64,000 nt of DNA from Oscillospiraceae bacterium (GTDB lineage Bacteria > Bacillota > Clostridia > Oscillospirales > CAG-272), in NCBI GenBank assembly GCA_015064385.1, contig SVSI01000003.1:1-64000 (forward strand), written 5' to 3'. The position numbers and the translations under genes are program-made. Each line of letters begins with the position of its first letter. Position 1 is the first letter of the stretch. Shown piece by piece: positions 1 to 7,943 of the stretch. The notes beneath the pieces were generated by a model, which saw only the letters and a program-made list of their open reading frames with translations, had not been told where the DNA came from and made no database searches.

Positions 1-66
1 AAGCTCACTTGGACACCTAATCCGGCATTACGGTACTACGGTACACAGCCTCCGGTGACATATTAA
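1..66 (+). CDS. C-terminal 21 residues of an unidentified protein
   Basis: An open frame entering from the left edge reads 21 sense codons to a TAA. The visible tail is rich in Pro, Tyr and Thr and matches no family I recognise. A strong hairpin followed by a T-run begins seven bases after the stop, which supports this being a real gene end. The start and most of the gene lie outside the window. Confidence 0.45.
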   Translation, partial: KLTWTPNPALRYYGTQPPVTY

Positions 67-72
67 TTTTGA

Positions 73-110
73 GCCGATTTGACTGTAAAACAGCAGTCAA
101 ATCGGCATTT
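73..110 (+). terminator. Intrinsic terminator of the left-edge gene
   Basis: A 13-base arm (73-85) pairs with its complement (93-105) around a short A-rich loop. It is followed by a T-run on the plus strand. It sits between the partial gene's stop and the end of the minus-strand tRNA. Confidence 0.65.
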
Positions 111-114
111 TTAG

Positions 115-187
115 TCGGAATGACAGGATTCGAACCTGCGACATCCTGGTCCCAAACCAGGCGCGCTACCAACTGCGCTACATCCCG
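115..187 (-). tRNA. tRNA-Pro (anticodon TGG)
   Basis: Read on the minus strand, this folds into a full cloverleaf. The 7-bp acceptor stem starts CGGGATG and ends CATTCCG with discriminator A. The D-arm contains AGTTGGTA, the anticodon loop centres on TGG, and the T-arm contains GGTTCGAATCC. No CCA is encoded directly after the discriminator base. Confidence 0.95.
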
Positions 188-297
188 ATAGCATTTAGTT
201 TATTTTTGAAATATATATATTGACCCCTTCCGAAAACTACGCAAAAACGTTTGCTTGGCACAGCCAAGCTCCATTTTGACCATTTTCGTGCCAAAGT

Positions 298-326
298 ATT
301 ATAACACAAAAAAACGCCTGTGTCAA
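298..326 (-). promoter_or_regulatory. Promoter of tRNA-Pro
   Basis: On the minus strand TTGACA and TATAAT are separated by exactly 17 bases, pointing toward the tRNA about 105 bases downstream. The stretch between promoter and tRNA holds no gene. Confidence 0.8.
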
Positions 327-377
327 CACGAAAAATTGTCAAAATACAGCTCGTGACACATATTTTATCAAAAGCAC

Positions 378-405
378 TTGATTTTTTTTATTTTTCGTGT
401 ATAAT
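378..405 (+). promoter_or_regulatory. Promoter of the first CNNM leader
   Basis: TTGATT and TATAAT are separated by 16 bases. The inferred transcript starts near 412 and carries a leader of about 195 bases before the transporter start. Confidence 0.75.
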
Positions 406-437
406 ATGTAGTACAAATAATTTTGGAGGATCTTTTA

Positions 438-533
438 ATGGACGGCGACAGTACCGGAGACTGTAACTATAACAATTTTATCTCGGTCAACTATCGAAAC
501 TTCATATATATAAATCAGGTATATCCGAATTGA
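438..533 (+). CDS. Putative 31-residue leader peptide upstream of CNNM transporter
   Basis: A GGAGGA ribosome-binding site precedes an ATG. The peptide begins MDGDSTGD, so it is acidic at the N-terminus, and later becomes rich in Tyr, Asn and Ile. It ends with Gln-Val-Tyr-Pro-Asn and TGA. The Val, Tyr and Pro codons plus one base of the Gln codon form the 5' arm of the following terminator, and the stop lies in its loop. That arrangement is expected of a regulatory leader peptide rather than a functional protein. I do not know a named family for it. A similar Met-Asp short ORF lies before the second CNNM gene of the window. Confidence 0.6.
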   Translation: MDGDSTGDCNYNNFISVNYRNFIYINQVYPN

Positions 534-558
534 TACCATCTTTCGGGTATGCCTTTTT
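518..558 (+). terminator. Attenuator-like intrinsic terminator in the CNNM leader
   Basis: GGTATATCCG (518-527) pairs with CGGGTATGCC (544-553) over ten base pairs, including two G-T wobbles, and is followed directly by TTTTT. An alternative short stem pairs GGTAT (518-522) with ATACC (533-537) and would disrupt the terminator. A ribosome finishing the upstream short ORF would cover the 5' arm, so readthrough should depend on translation. Confidence 0.7.
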
Positions 559-606
559 GTGCTTTAACGATAATTTCAAATTACTTTTCAGGAGATATTA
601 AATAAA

Positions 607-1863
607 ATGAACACCCCCTTATACATAATTATTATGGCTTGTCTCGTGCTTATGTCAGCATATTTTTCGGCAACCGAGACTGCCTTTTCCTCACTTAACA
701 AGGCGCGCCTCAAGGTAATGGGCGAAAAAAGCAAAAAAGCGCGTCTCGCGCTTAAGCTTTCCGAAAACTACGATAAGCTCATTTCGTCAATACTTATCGG
801 AAACAATATCGTAAATATCTCGCTTTCCTCGATTGGTACCGTGTTTTTTATCTATCACTTTGACGACGCGGGTGCAACTATCTCGACCGTTGTTATAACG
901 ATCATAGTCCTCATTTTCGGTGAAGTGTGCCCCAAAAGCATCGCAAAAGATATGCCAGAAGCGTTCGCGGTCTTTTCCGCGCCGATCATACGCGTTTTCG
1001 CGTGGGTGCTTTCTCCGATAAACTTCCTTTTCTCCCTTCTTAAAAAGGGACTCTCGAAAATGCTCAAGGTCAAGGACAGCGAAAAGACGTCGCAGGAAGA
1101 GCTTATAATGATGGTTGAGGAAGTGACCGAGGAGGGAACACTTAACAGCGAGGAAAGTACTCTCGTGCAGAACGCAATAGAGTTTTCCGATCTTAAAGCC
1201 GAGGACATACTCACCCACAGAATAGACATAGAGGCGTTCCCCGTAGATGCGACCAAGGAAGAAATCGCCGAGGCGTTCTCTCAGTCGAAATATTCTCGTC
1301 TTCTCGTTTACGAAGAGAATATAGACAACATCGTCGGAGTCGTTCACCAGAAGGATTTCTATACGGGAACGGGCGTTACCCAAAAAGACATCCGCGACGT
1401 AATGACTGCCCCCATCTTCGTTCTTCCGTCCAAGAAAATAGACGAGCTACTTCGCCTTCTTCAAAAAAACAAATCGCACGTTGCCGTCGTTCTTGACGAG
1501 TACGGCGGAACGTACGGACTCGTAACAATGGAGGATATTCTCGAGGAGCTTGTTGGAGACATCTGGGACGAGCACGACGAGGTTACCGAAAATTACCGCA
1601 GTGTCGGAGAAAACGTTTATAGAGTAAACTGTGCTATGTCGGTTGACGATTTCTGCACGCAGTTTGAGGTAGAGATCGAGACAGAAACGATCTCGCTAAG
1701 CGGATGGGTGACCGAGCAGCTTGCAAAGATCCCCGACGTTGGAGACAGCTTTGACTATCTTAATCTTTCGCTTCGCGTAATTGCGACCGAAAGCCACCGA
1801 GTTACCGAGGTCGAGATAGTTGTAAACGAGATACTCGAAGAAAACGAAGAAGTAAACGTATAA
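607..1863 (+). CDS. CNNM/CorC (HlyC/CorC family) membrane transporter with CBS domains
   Basis: This 418-residue protein has the family's usual order. An N-terminal DUF21 membrane domain spans about residues 1-150, with several hydrophobic segments and the small-residue motif SATETAF near residue 22. A CBS-domain pair covers about 200-320, and a CorC_HlyC domain runs to the end. The family includes magnesium exporters such as MpfA and the CNNM proteins; which ion this one moves is inference. AGGAGA lies 11 bases before the ATG. A leader with a short ORF and terminator precedes it, suggesting transcription attenuation. A paralogue with a comparable leader lies at 43359-44711. Strong hairpin terminator follows. 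Confidence 0.9.
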   Translation: MNTPLYIIIMACLVLMSAYFSATETAFSSLNKARLKVMGEKSKKARLALKLSENYDKLISSILIGNNIVNISLSSIGTVFFIYHFDDAGATISTVVITIIVLIFGEVCPKSIAKDMPEAFAVFSAPIIRVFAWVLSPINFLFSLLKKGLSKMLKVKDSEKTSQEELIMMVEEVTEEGTLNSEESTLVQNAIEFSDLKAEDILTHRIDIEAFPVDATKEEIAEAFSQSKYSRLLVYEENIDNIVGVVHQKDFYTGTGVTQKDIRDVMTAPIFVLPSKKIDELLRLLQKNKSHVAVVLDEYGGTYGLVTMEDILEELVGDIWDEHDEVTENYRSVGENVYRVNCAMSVDDFCTQFEVEIETETISLSGWVTEQLAKIPDVGDSFDYLNLSLRVIATESHRVTEVEIVVNEILEENEEVNV

Positions 1864-1866
1864 AAC

Positions 1867-1897
1867 AAACCGCCTCGTGTGAGGCGGTTTTCTTTTT
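1867..1897 (+). terminator. Bidirectional terminator between CNNM gene and yhcH-like gene
   Basis: A perfect 10-bp stem (1867-1876 with 1881-1890) around GTGT is followed by TCTTTTT. It ends next to the stop of the convergent gene and may serve both strands. Confidence 0.8.
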
Positions 1898-2351
1898 ATT
1901 TAATAACCGGAACCTTGACTACGATCTTCTTGATCGGAGAGGAAACTCCGTTAAATGCAAGTCCGGGAGCGTGAGCGTCTCCGGGGTAGAAGATAGCGAA
2001 CTTTCCGCCGTCAAGCGTGATGCTCTGGAAGCACTCGGGAGCGTAGTAGAACTCGATATCGGGTTTATACTCAACTGCGATAGAGGTGTCCGCGGTATCA
2101 CCTGCGAGGAGCGTCTCCTTGCCCGAAACGATTATCTGAATGTCGATGTAATCGTGATGGTTTTCGTAGTTCGGATTTTCCTTGATCTTGGAATCGTACT
2201 CGGAAACCGATGCGTAAACGCCGTTTTCACCGAAGTATTTTCCTGCGGGAGCGTTTTCGGCGATGAGCTTGTTTGCAAGAGCAAATGCGCCTTCAAAATA
2301 GGGATGTGCGCCGCTATAGATGGATGAACGGTTTAAGGTGTCGATGATCAT
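1896..2351 (-). CDS. YhcH/YjgK/YiaL family protein (DUF386)
   Basis: 151 residues, the normal length for this cupin-like family, which includes EbgC. It is annotated in other bacteria as a sugar-related isomerase or epimerase, for example in sialic acid or beta-galactoside gene clusters. The conserved His-rich segment ENHHDYIDIQ (about residues 63-72) and the C-terminal PGDAHAPGLA motif carry the likely metal ligands. AAGGAGA precedes the ATG. It is the last gene of the minus-strand group after mnmG, separated from it by a palindromic repeat. The exact substrate cannot be told from sequence. Confidence 0.85.
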   Translation of the reverse strand: MIIDTLNRSSIYSGAHPYFEGAFALANKLIAENAPAGKYFGENGVYASVSEYDSKIKENPNYENHHDYIDIQIIVSGKETLLAGDTADTSIAVEYKPDIEFYYAPECFQSITLDGGKFAIFYPGDAHAPGLAFNGVSSPIKKIVVKVPVIK

Positions 2352-2377
2352 TTTTCTATCTCCTTTAATATAATTTT

Positions 2378-2430
2378 AAGTAAAGTTTTTGAAAGAGTGT
2401 GAGAAAACTTTTTTCAAAAAGTTGTCTCAC
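2378..2430 (+). repeat. Palindromic repeat copy 1
   Basis: One unit of the window's dispersed repeat. It contains AAGTAAAG, then a hairpin made of GTGAGA plus an A/T-rich arm and its complement ending TCTCAC. It lies between mnmG and the YhcH gene. The stop codon of mnmG falls inside its last bases. Confidence 0.85.
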
Positions 2431-4331
2431 AGAGGATTCTGAGAAAGATAAATAAGCAAGACCGAGACGTCGGCGGGCGAGATGCCCGAGATCCTCGACG
2501 CCTGCCCGATAGTGAGCGGACGGAATTTTTCGAGCTTCTGACGTGCCTCTATGCGTATTCCCGAAACGTCCGAATAGTCTATACCGGAGGGAATTTCCAT
2601 AGCTTCAAGCTTCGCTTTTCTCGCGACCTCTGCGAGCTGTTTCTTGATGTAACCCTCGTATTTTACTGCAGTCTGTATGCTGAGCAGAGCACCTCTGTCC
2701 GAAATCTTCGGTCTGTCGGCATCAAGTACCTCGATATCGCGGTATGTGAGTTGCGGTCTTCTGAGCAGCTCGGCAAGTGATATTCCCGAGACAGAGACCG
2801 AGAGTCCGCGCTCTGCAAGGAAGGGATTTACCTTTTCAGGCGAAAGGAAGGTGTGCTCAAGACGGAAAATTTCGTCCTCTACGAGCTTTCTTTTATTAAG
2901 GTAGCGTGTGTATCTTGCGTCGTCAATAAGTCCTACGCGCCTACCTGTTGGCGTGAGACGCTCGTCTGCGTTGTCCTGTCTCAGAAGCAGTCTGTACTCA
3001 CTTCGCGAGGTCATCATTCTGTACGGCTCGTTGGTGCCTTTTGTTACGAGATCGTCGATAAGCGTTCCGATATAAGAGGAATCGCGCGAGAGTACGAGCG
3101 GTTTTTCGCCCTTTATCGAAAGGGAAGCGTTTATTCCGGCAATAAGTCCCTGCGCCGCCGCCTCCTCGTAGCCCGAGCTTCCGTTAAACTGTCCCGCGCC
3201 GTAAAGTCCCTTTATGCTCTTGAATTCAAGAGTTGCATAAAGCTGTGTCGGATCGATGCAGTCGTATTCTATGGCGTATGCGGTACGCATCACTTTTGCG
3301 CTTTCAAAGCCCTTTATGCTATGAAGCATCTGCATTTGCACCTCTTCGGGCAGGGAAGACGAGAAGCCCTGAAGATATATCTCTTTTGTGTCAAGTCCGC
3401 ACGGCTCAACGAAAAGCTGATGGCGGCTCTTGTCCGAGAAGCGGACTACCTTGTCCTCAATACTTGGGCAGTAGCGGGGACCCGTACCCTCGATAACACC
3501 CGAATAAAGAGGCGAGCGTGACAGATTTTCTCTTATGATGCGATGCGTTTCCTCGTTTGTATAAGCGATATGGCAGGGGATCTGCTTCATATCGGCGTAC
3601 GCGTCCTGATTTGTATAGAACGAAAAGGGAATACACTCGTCTCCCGTCTCGCCGTTTTGGATCTCGAGCACGCTGAAATCAATGCTGTCTGCGTGAATAC
3701 GCGGTGGAGTTCCCGTCTTAAAGCGCATAAGCGTTATTCCGAGATCTCTCAGACAGTCGGAAAGTCCGATAGAAGGAAGCAGTCCATCGGGACCCGAGGA
3801 GCATACTGCTTCTCCCGTGATCGTGCGCGAGTCAAGGAATGTTCCGCTGCATATTATCACCGCTTTTATCTCCCACACGGCGCCCATTGAGGTCGTGACC
3901 GATTTTACGCAAACAGCTCCGTTTTCGTCTTTTTCGGTCTCAATGGAGATTATTTCGGCTTGTATTAAAGAAAGATTTTTCGTGTTTTCAAGGACTTTTT
4001 TTATCTCGCTGCGATATTTCTGACGGTCTGCCTGCACTCTTTTAGAGTGGACTGCCGCGCCCTTACCGAGATTAAGCGTCCTGCTTTGCAGAGTTACCGC
4101 ATCTGCGGCGCGTCCCATTTCTCCGCCCAGCGCGTCTATCTCGTAAACGAGATGTCCCTTGCCCGTGCCTCCGATGGACGGATTGCAGGGCATATTTCCG
4201 ACTGCGTCGAGGTTTATCGTGAAAAGGAGTACGCTGAGTCCGAGACGGGCGGCAGAAAGCGCGGCTTCAACGCCCGCGTGTCCCGCACCGATAACGGCAA
4301 TATCTGCTTTTCCTGCACTGTATTTTATCAT
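2427..4331 (-). CDS. mnmG: tRNA uridine 5-carboxymethylaminomethyl modification enzyme MnmG (GidA)
   Basis: MnmG with MnmE installs the aminomethyl-type group at C5 of wobble uridine in tRNA. The protein is 634 residues, full length for the family. The FAD-binding GAGHAG motif lies near residue 15 and is followed by NPSIGGTGKGH. Both family signatures are present: GPRYCPSIEDK near 285 and AGQFNGSSGYEEAAAQG near 390. mnmE is not in the window, so the usual mnmE-mnmG pairing is absent here. No clear Shine-Dalgarno is seen before the chosen ATG. The stop codon is contributed by the flanking palindromic repeat. Confidence 0.97.
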   Translation of the reverse strand: MIKYSAGKADIAVIGAGHAGVEAALSAARLGLSVLLFTINLDAVGNMPCNPSIGGTGKGHLVYEIDALGGEMGRAADAVTLQSRTLNLGKGAAVHSKRVQADRQKYRSEIKKVLENTKNLSLIQAEIISIETEKDENGAVCVKSVTTSMGAVWEIKAVIICSGTFLDSRTITGEAVCSSGPDGLLPSIGLSDCLRDLGITLMRFKTGTPPRIHADSIDFSVLEIQNGETGDECIPFSFYTNQDAYADMKQIPCHIAYTNEETHRIIRENLSRSPLYSGVIEGTGPRYCPSIEDKVVRFSDKSRHQLFVEPCGLDTKEIYLQGFSSSLPEEVQMQMLHSIKGFESAKVMRTAYAIEYDCIDPTQLYATLEFKSIKGLYGAGQFNGSSGYEEAAAQGLIAGINASLSIKGEKPLVLSRDSSYIGTLIDDLVTKGTNEPYRMMTSRSEYRLLLRQDNADERLTPTGRRVGLIDDARYTRYLNKRKLVEDEIFRLEHTFLSPEKVNPFLAERGLSVSVSGISLAELLRRPQLTYRDIEVLDADRPKISDRGALLSIQTAVKYEGYIKKQLAEVARKAKLEAMEIPSGIDYSDVSGIRIEARQKLEKFRPLTIGQASRISGISPADVSVLLIYLSQNPL

Positions 4332-4345
4332 TTTATTCTAATTTT

Positions 4346-4394
4346 AGGAAACTTTTTGAAAAAAGTTTCCTAAGACCTTCAAAAACTTTTCTGA
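4346..4394 (-). repeat. Palindromic repeat copy 2 (diverged)
   Basis: A diverged unit with the stem AGGAAACTTTTT / AAAAAGTTTCCT (roughly 4346-4371) followed by the partner CTTCAAAAACTTTTC. It lies between the aminotransferase and mnmG, both on the minus strand, and may also act as a terminator. Confidence 0.7.
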
Positions 4395-4425
4395 AAGAAA
4401 AGCTATTTGTTTTTTGAATTTTGTT

Positions 4426-5703
4426 TCAAACGAGTTTCTCGAGAGTTGCTATTTTTGCAGCGCACACGAGTACCGCAACTGCGACCTTCAGCTCATCAAC
4501 TGGCGGGAAGGTGGGAGCAATACGGAGAACGCTGTCGTCGGGATCCTTACCGTAAGGGAAGGTTGCACCCGCATTTGTGAGCGTAACTCCTGCCTTTTTG
4601 CAGAGTTCAAAGGTACGGCTCGCACAGTTTTTGTCGAGATAAAGAGTTATGAAATATCCGCCTCTCGGACGCGTCCAACGTGTGTTGGGCAGGCACGAGA
4701 GCTCGCTCTCGAATGCGTCGAGAACCGTCTCAAACTTGGGACGGAGTATCTCCGCGTGACGCTTCATGTGTGCCTTTAAGCTGTCAAAATCCTTTAAGAA
4801 CTCAACGTGGCGGAGCATATTCATCTTGTCAAAGCCGATAGTCTGCACGGTGAGAATGGATTTGATAAACTCGATGTTTTCTTTTCCCGAAACGATCGCC
4901 GAGATTCCCGAGCCGGGGAAGGTCACCTTGGAGGTCGATGCGAACATTATAAAGATGTTCTCATTTCCCGCTTTTTTCGCCTCGTCGTAGATGCTGAGCA
5001 GCTTGTCGCCCTCGTCGTAAAGATCGTGGACCACGTACGCGTTGTCCCAGAAGATTCTGAAATCGTCTGCGGCGGGTTTAAGATTTGCAAAGCGGCGGAC
5101 GGTCTCGTCTGAATAGGTGTATCCGTCGGGATTGGAATATTTCGGCACGCACCAGATTCCCTTGACCGTGCTATCGTTTTCTACGTATTTTTCAACGAGA
5201 TCCATATCCGGGCCTTCGGGAGTCATGGGAATATTTATCATTTCGATGCCGAAGGTCTCGGTTATCGCAAAATGACGGTCATAACCGGGAACGGGGCAGA
5301 GAAATTTGATCTTTTCCTGCTTGCACCAAGGGGTTGCGCCCTTGTAGGATCCGAAGATCATAGAGCGTGCGATGGTGTCAAACATAAGGTTAAGACTCGA
5401 GTTTCCGCAAACGATGACGTTCTCGGACGGTGCCTCGAGGATAGTGCCGAAAAGACGCTTCGCCTCGGGAATACCGTCAAGAAGACCGTAATTGCGGCAG
5501 TCCGTGCCGTCCTCTGCAAAGGGCGAGGATACGTCAACCTGCATATCTACCGATATCTCAAGCTGGTCTGCGCCCGGTTTTCCTCTTGCCATATTGAGGT
5601 TGAGCTTTTTGTCAAGATAGCTTTCGTATATTTTGCGTTGCTTTTCGAGCTCGGCTATGAGCTCTATATGCGACATATCAGAATAGTTCATTTTATTCTC
5701 CAT
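4426..5703 (-). CDS. Aspartate aminotransferase-like enzyme (class I, subgroup Ic)
   Basis: A 425-residue PLP-dependent aminotransferase. Family features visible are NMARGKPG near residue 38, GNSSLNLM near 100 (phosphate/PLP contact), the conserved NPDGY near 192, and STSKVTFPGSG near 258 with the Schiff-base lysine. The PRGGYFITL segment near 345 carries a substrate-contact Arg region. The overall pattern matches the AspT/subgroup Ic aminotransferases common in Gram-positive bacteria, so aspartate/2-oxoglutarate exchange is the likely reaction. It sits 20 bases downstream of asnS on the same strand, so the two may share a transcript. Confidence 0.88.
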   Translation of the reverse strand: MENKMNYSDMSHIELIAELEKQRKIYESYLDKKLNLNMARGKPGADQLEISVDMQVDVSSPFAEDGTDCRNYGLLDGIPEAKRLFGTILEAPSENVIVCGNSSLNLMFDTIARSMIFGSYKGATPWCKQEKIKFLCPVPGYDRHFAITETFGIEMINIPMTPEGPDMDLVEKYVENDSTVKGIWCVPKYSNPDGYTYSDETVRRFANLKPAADDFRIFWDNAYVVHDLYDEGDKLLSIYDEAKKAGNENIFIMFASTSKVTFPGSGISAIVSGKENIEFIKSILTVQTIGFDKMNMLRHVEFLKDFDSLKAHMKRHAEILRPKFETVLDAFESELSCLPNTRWTRPRGGYFITLYLDKNCASRTFELCKKAGVTLTNAGATFPYGKDPDDSVLRIAPTFPPVDELKVAVAVLVCAAKIATLEKLV

Positions 5704-5723
5704 TAAAAGGTGTCTGTTTTGAG

Positions 5724-7118
5724 TTAAAATTCTGCGTTTCCGGTGGTTCTCGGGAAGCTTTCTACGTCGCGGATGTTGGACATACCGGTAACGTACATAA
5801 TAAGGCGCTCAAATCCGAGACCGAAGCCCGCGTGCTTCGTTCCGCCGTAGCGACGAAGCTCGGTGTACCAGGAATAGGTCTCTTTATCAAGACCGAAGCG
5901 GTCGAACGCCTCTTCGAGATAGTCAACTCTCTCTTCACGCTGGGATCCGCCGATAAGCTCTCCGACGCCGGGAACGAGAAGGTCCATAGCGGCTACCGTC
6001 TTGCCGTCGTCGTTGAGGCGCATATAGAACGCCTTGATCTCCTTCGGCCAGTTGGTAACGAATACGGGACGTTTGAAATATTTCTCGGTGAGGTATCTTT
6101 CGTGCTCGGTCTGGAGGTCTTCGCCCCATCCGACGGGGTATTCGAAGCTCTCTCCGCTGTTTTTGAGGATCTCAATGGCCTGCTCGTAGGTGCAAACTGC
6201 AAAATCCGAGCTTACAATGCTCTCAAGGCGCTCGATAAGGCCTTTGTCAACGCGAAGATTGAAGAACTCAAGCTCGTCGCGGCACTCGGTAAGAAGTGCG
6301 CTGATGACGTATTTGAGCATCTTCTCGGCAAGCTCCATATCGTCGGAGAGATCAGCAAACGCGATCTCGGGCTCGAGCATCCAGAACTCTGCCGCGTGTC
6401 TCGGAGTGTTCGAGCGCTCTGCGCGGAAGGTAGGACCGAAGGTATATACCTTTCCGAATGCCATAGCGTAGGACTCAACGTTGAGCTGTCCCGAAACGGT
6501 GAGGTTTGCGCTCTTGCAGAAGAAGTCCTGACTGTAATCAACGCTTCCGTCGGGGTTTCTGGGAATGTTGTCAAAATCAAGGGTAGTTACCTTGAACATA
6601 TCACCTGCGCCCTCGCAGTCCGAGGTGGTGATAAGGGGAGTGTGAACGTAGATAAATCCGTTCTCGTAGAAGAATCTGTGAAGGATCTGTGCCGCCATAC
6701 TGCGAACGCGGAATACTGCCGAGAAAAGATTGGTTCTCGGACGAAGGTGGGGCTTGGTGCGCAGGAATTCGAGCGACTGTCCCTTTTTCTGCATAGGGTA
6801 ATCGGGAGTGGAGGTTCCCTCTATCTCGATCATCTCTGCCTTGAGCTCGAAGGGCTGCTTTGCCTCGGGCGTGAGCACGAGAGTTCCCGTGATGCAGAAG
6901 GATGCGCCTACGTTCTGCTTTGCGATGGTCTTATAGTTTTCAAGCTTATCTGCCTCGAAAACTACCTGAAGATTTTTGAAGCACGAGCCGTCGTTAAGCT
7001 CGATAAATCCGAATACGTTGCTTGCGCGGATGGTTCTGCACCAACCGCCCACCGTTATCGTTTTCCCGTCAAATGACGCGGGATCTGCAAAGATCTTTGT
7101 GATTTCCGTTCTTTTCAT
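5724..7118 (-). CDS. asnS: Asparaginyl-tRNA synthetase
   Basis: Class II synthetase that charges tRNA-Asn. It has 464 residues, normal length. The N-terminal OB-fold anticodon-binding domain covers about residues 1-110 (VGGWCRTIR near 23). The catalytic domain follows, with motif 2 around [16 protein letters not shown]. Motif 3 is in [15 protein letters not shown] near the C-terminus, and the tail [15 protein letters not shown] is typical of AsnRS. A T-box leader lies further upstream on the same strand, but an oppositely directed gene separates them. TCTCCT on the plus strand shows a good ribosome-binding site. Confidence 0.97.
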   Translation of the reverse strand: MKRTEITKIFADPASFDGKTITVGGWCRTIRASNVFGFIELNDGSCFKNLQVVFEADKLENYKTIAKQNVGASFCITGTLVLTPEAKQPFELKAEMIEIEGTSTPDYPMQKKGQSLEFLRTKPHLRPRTNLFSAVFRVRSMAAQILHRFFYENGFIYVHTPLITTSDCEGAGDMFKVTTLDFDNIPRNPDGSVDYSQDFFCKSANLTVSGQLNVESYAMAFGKVYTFGPTFRAERSNTPRHAAEFWMLEPEIAFADLSDDMELAEKMLKYVISALLTECRDELEFFNLRVDKGLIERLESIVSSDFAVCTYEQAIEILKNSGESFEYPVGWGEDLQTEHERYLTEKYFKRPVFVTNWPKEIKAFYMRLNDDGKTVAAMDLLVPGVGELIGGSQREERVDYLEEAFDRFGLDKETYSWYTELRRYGGTKHAGFGLGFERLIMYVTGMSNIRDVESFPRTTGNAEF

Positions 7119-7141
7119 TTCTTTTCTCCTGATATTAAATG

Positions 7142-7170
7142 TTGCAAATTATTTATCTTTATGTTATAAT
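7142..7170 (+). promoter_or_regulatory. Promoter of the RNHCP gene
   Basis: TTGCAA and TATAAT are separated by 17 bases, about 37 bases before the ATG. It lies in the short divergent gap between this gene and asnS. Confidence 0.65.
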
Positions 7171-7206
7171 AGCCCTATAAAAAGGATTTTTATAAGGATT
7201 TTCACT

Positions 7207-7533
7207 ATGGAAGTAAAAAGATTTTCCAAAAATGACAGCGGATTTATTTGTCAGAACTGCGGCAAGGAGGTCCTGCCTCTCGGCAAAAGCTCGCGCGATC
7301 ACTGTCCGTTTTGTCTCTGGTCTATACACGTTGATATAAATCCGGGCGACAGGGCAAACGAGTGCCAAGGACCAATGGAGCCCGTGTCCGCCGTTACCGA
7401 TCCGCGAAAGGGATATATTATCATATATAAATGCACCAAATGCGGCGAAATACACAGAAACCGCGCGGCGCACGACGCCTCGGTACAGCCCGACAGCATC
7501 AAAAAGCTGATAGCACTCACGGCAATGCACTGA
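7207..7533 (+). CDS. RNHCP domain zinc-finger protein
   Basis: A 108-residue protein with three pairs of zinc ligands: CQNCG near residue 15, CPFC near 32 and CTKCG near 77. The motif CGEIHRNRAAHD gives the RNHCP family its character. Its function is not known; a nucleic-acid-binding role is inferred from the zinc ribbons. AAGGA lies eight bases before the ATG, and I chose this start over an upstream in-frame one because of it. The gene is unusual in lying antisense between a T-box leader and asnS. Confidence 0.85.
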   Translation: MEVKRFSKNDSGFICQNCGKEVLPLGKSSRDHCPFCLWSIHVDINPGDRANECQGPMEPVSAVTDPRKGYIIIYKCTKCGEIHRNRAAHDASVQPDSIKKLIALTAMH

Positions 7534-7536
7534 AAA

Positions 7537-7577
7537 TAAAAAACGTCTCGGAAACGTCTTAAAACGAATCCGGGACG
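7537..7577 (-). terminator. Terminator hairpin of the T-box leader
   Basis: On the minus strand CGTCCCGGA pairs with TCCGAGACG with one mismatch, followed by TTTTTT. It lies right after the T-box sequence, where the regulated terminator of such leaders is found. Confidence 0.75.
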
Positions 7578-7760
7578 AACTAATTTTTAGTCCGCGGTGC
7601 CACCCGCATTTGATACCCATAAAAAGATATCCACTTTCAAAAAATATTAAGCGTGATCTTCAGAGTGTTCCCCAAGCTTACTACTCTCCCGACCGCGCTT
7701 ACAGCCCATGGCGCGGACTCTCTGACGGGATTTCCACAAAAGCGGAGTCTCTTACCGTAT
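7545..7760 (-). promoter_or_regulatory. T-box riboswitch leader
   Basis: The minus strand contains the T-box core GGGTGGCACCGCGG (about 7584-7603). Before it is a stem III-like hairpin. A distal stem I with AGAGAG plus a closing stem (CCGCGC/GCGCGG, about 7690-7715) follows further upstream. T-boxes read the charging state of a cognate tRNA and control synthetase or amino-acid genes. An AAC triplet at 7667-7669 on the 3' side of stem I would fit asparagine and asnS, but I cannot fix the specifier codon with confidence. Confidence 0.88.
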
Positions 7761-7765
7761 TATTA

Positions 7766-7794
7766 TATCCGCAAAGAGATATTTTGTCAAGGGC
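7766..7794 (-). promoter_or_regulatory. Promoter of the T-box transcript
   Basis: On the minus strand TTGACA and TATAAT are separated by 17 bases just upstream of the T-box leader, showing that the leader is transcribed in the minus direction. Confidence 0.75.
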
Positions 7795-7881
7795 TTTCGC
7801 TTAAAATTTGCATCCATTTGCCGTTATCTTGGGCTAAAAGGATAAAATAAATGTAAATTTTCAAAAAAGATCAAAAATATA

Positions 7882-7910
7882 TTGAAAAAAGAAAATAAAT
7901 ATAGTATAAT
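7882..7910 (+). promoter_or_regulatory. Promoter of the small membrane protein gene
   Basis: TTGAAA and TATAAT are separated by 17 bases, 33 bases before the ATG. Confidence 0.7.
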
Positions 7911-7943
7911 CAAAAGGTAAACAACTCACATCTGGAGGAAATT

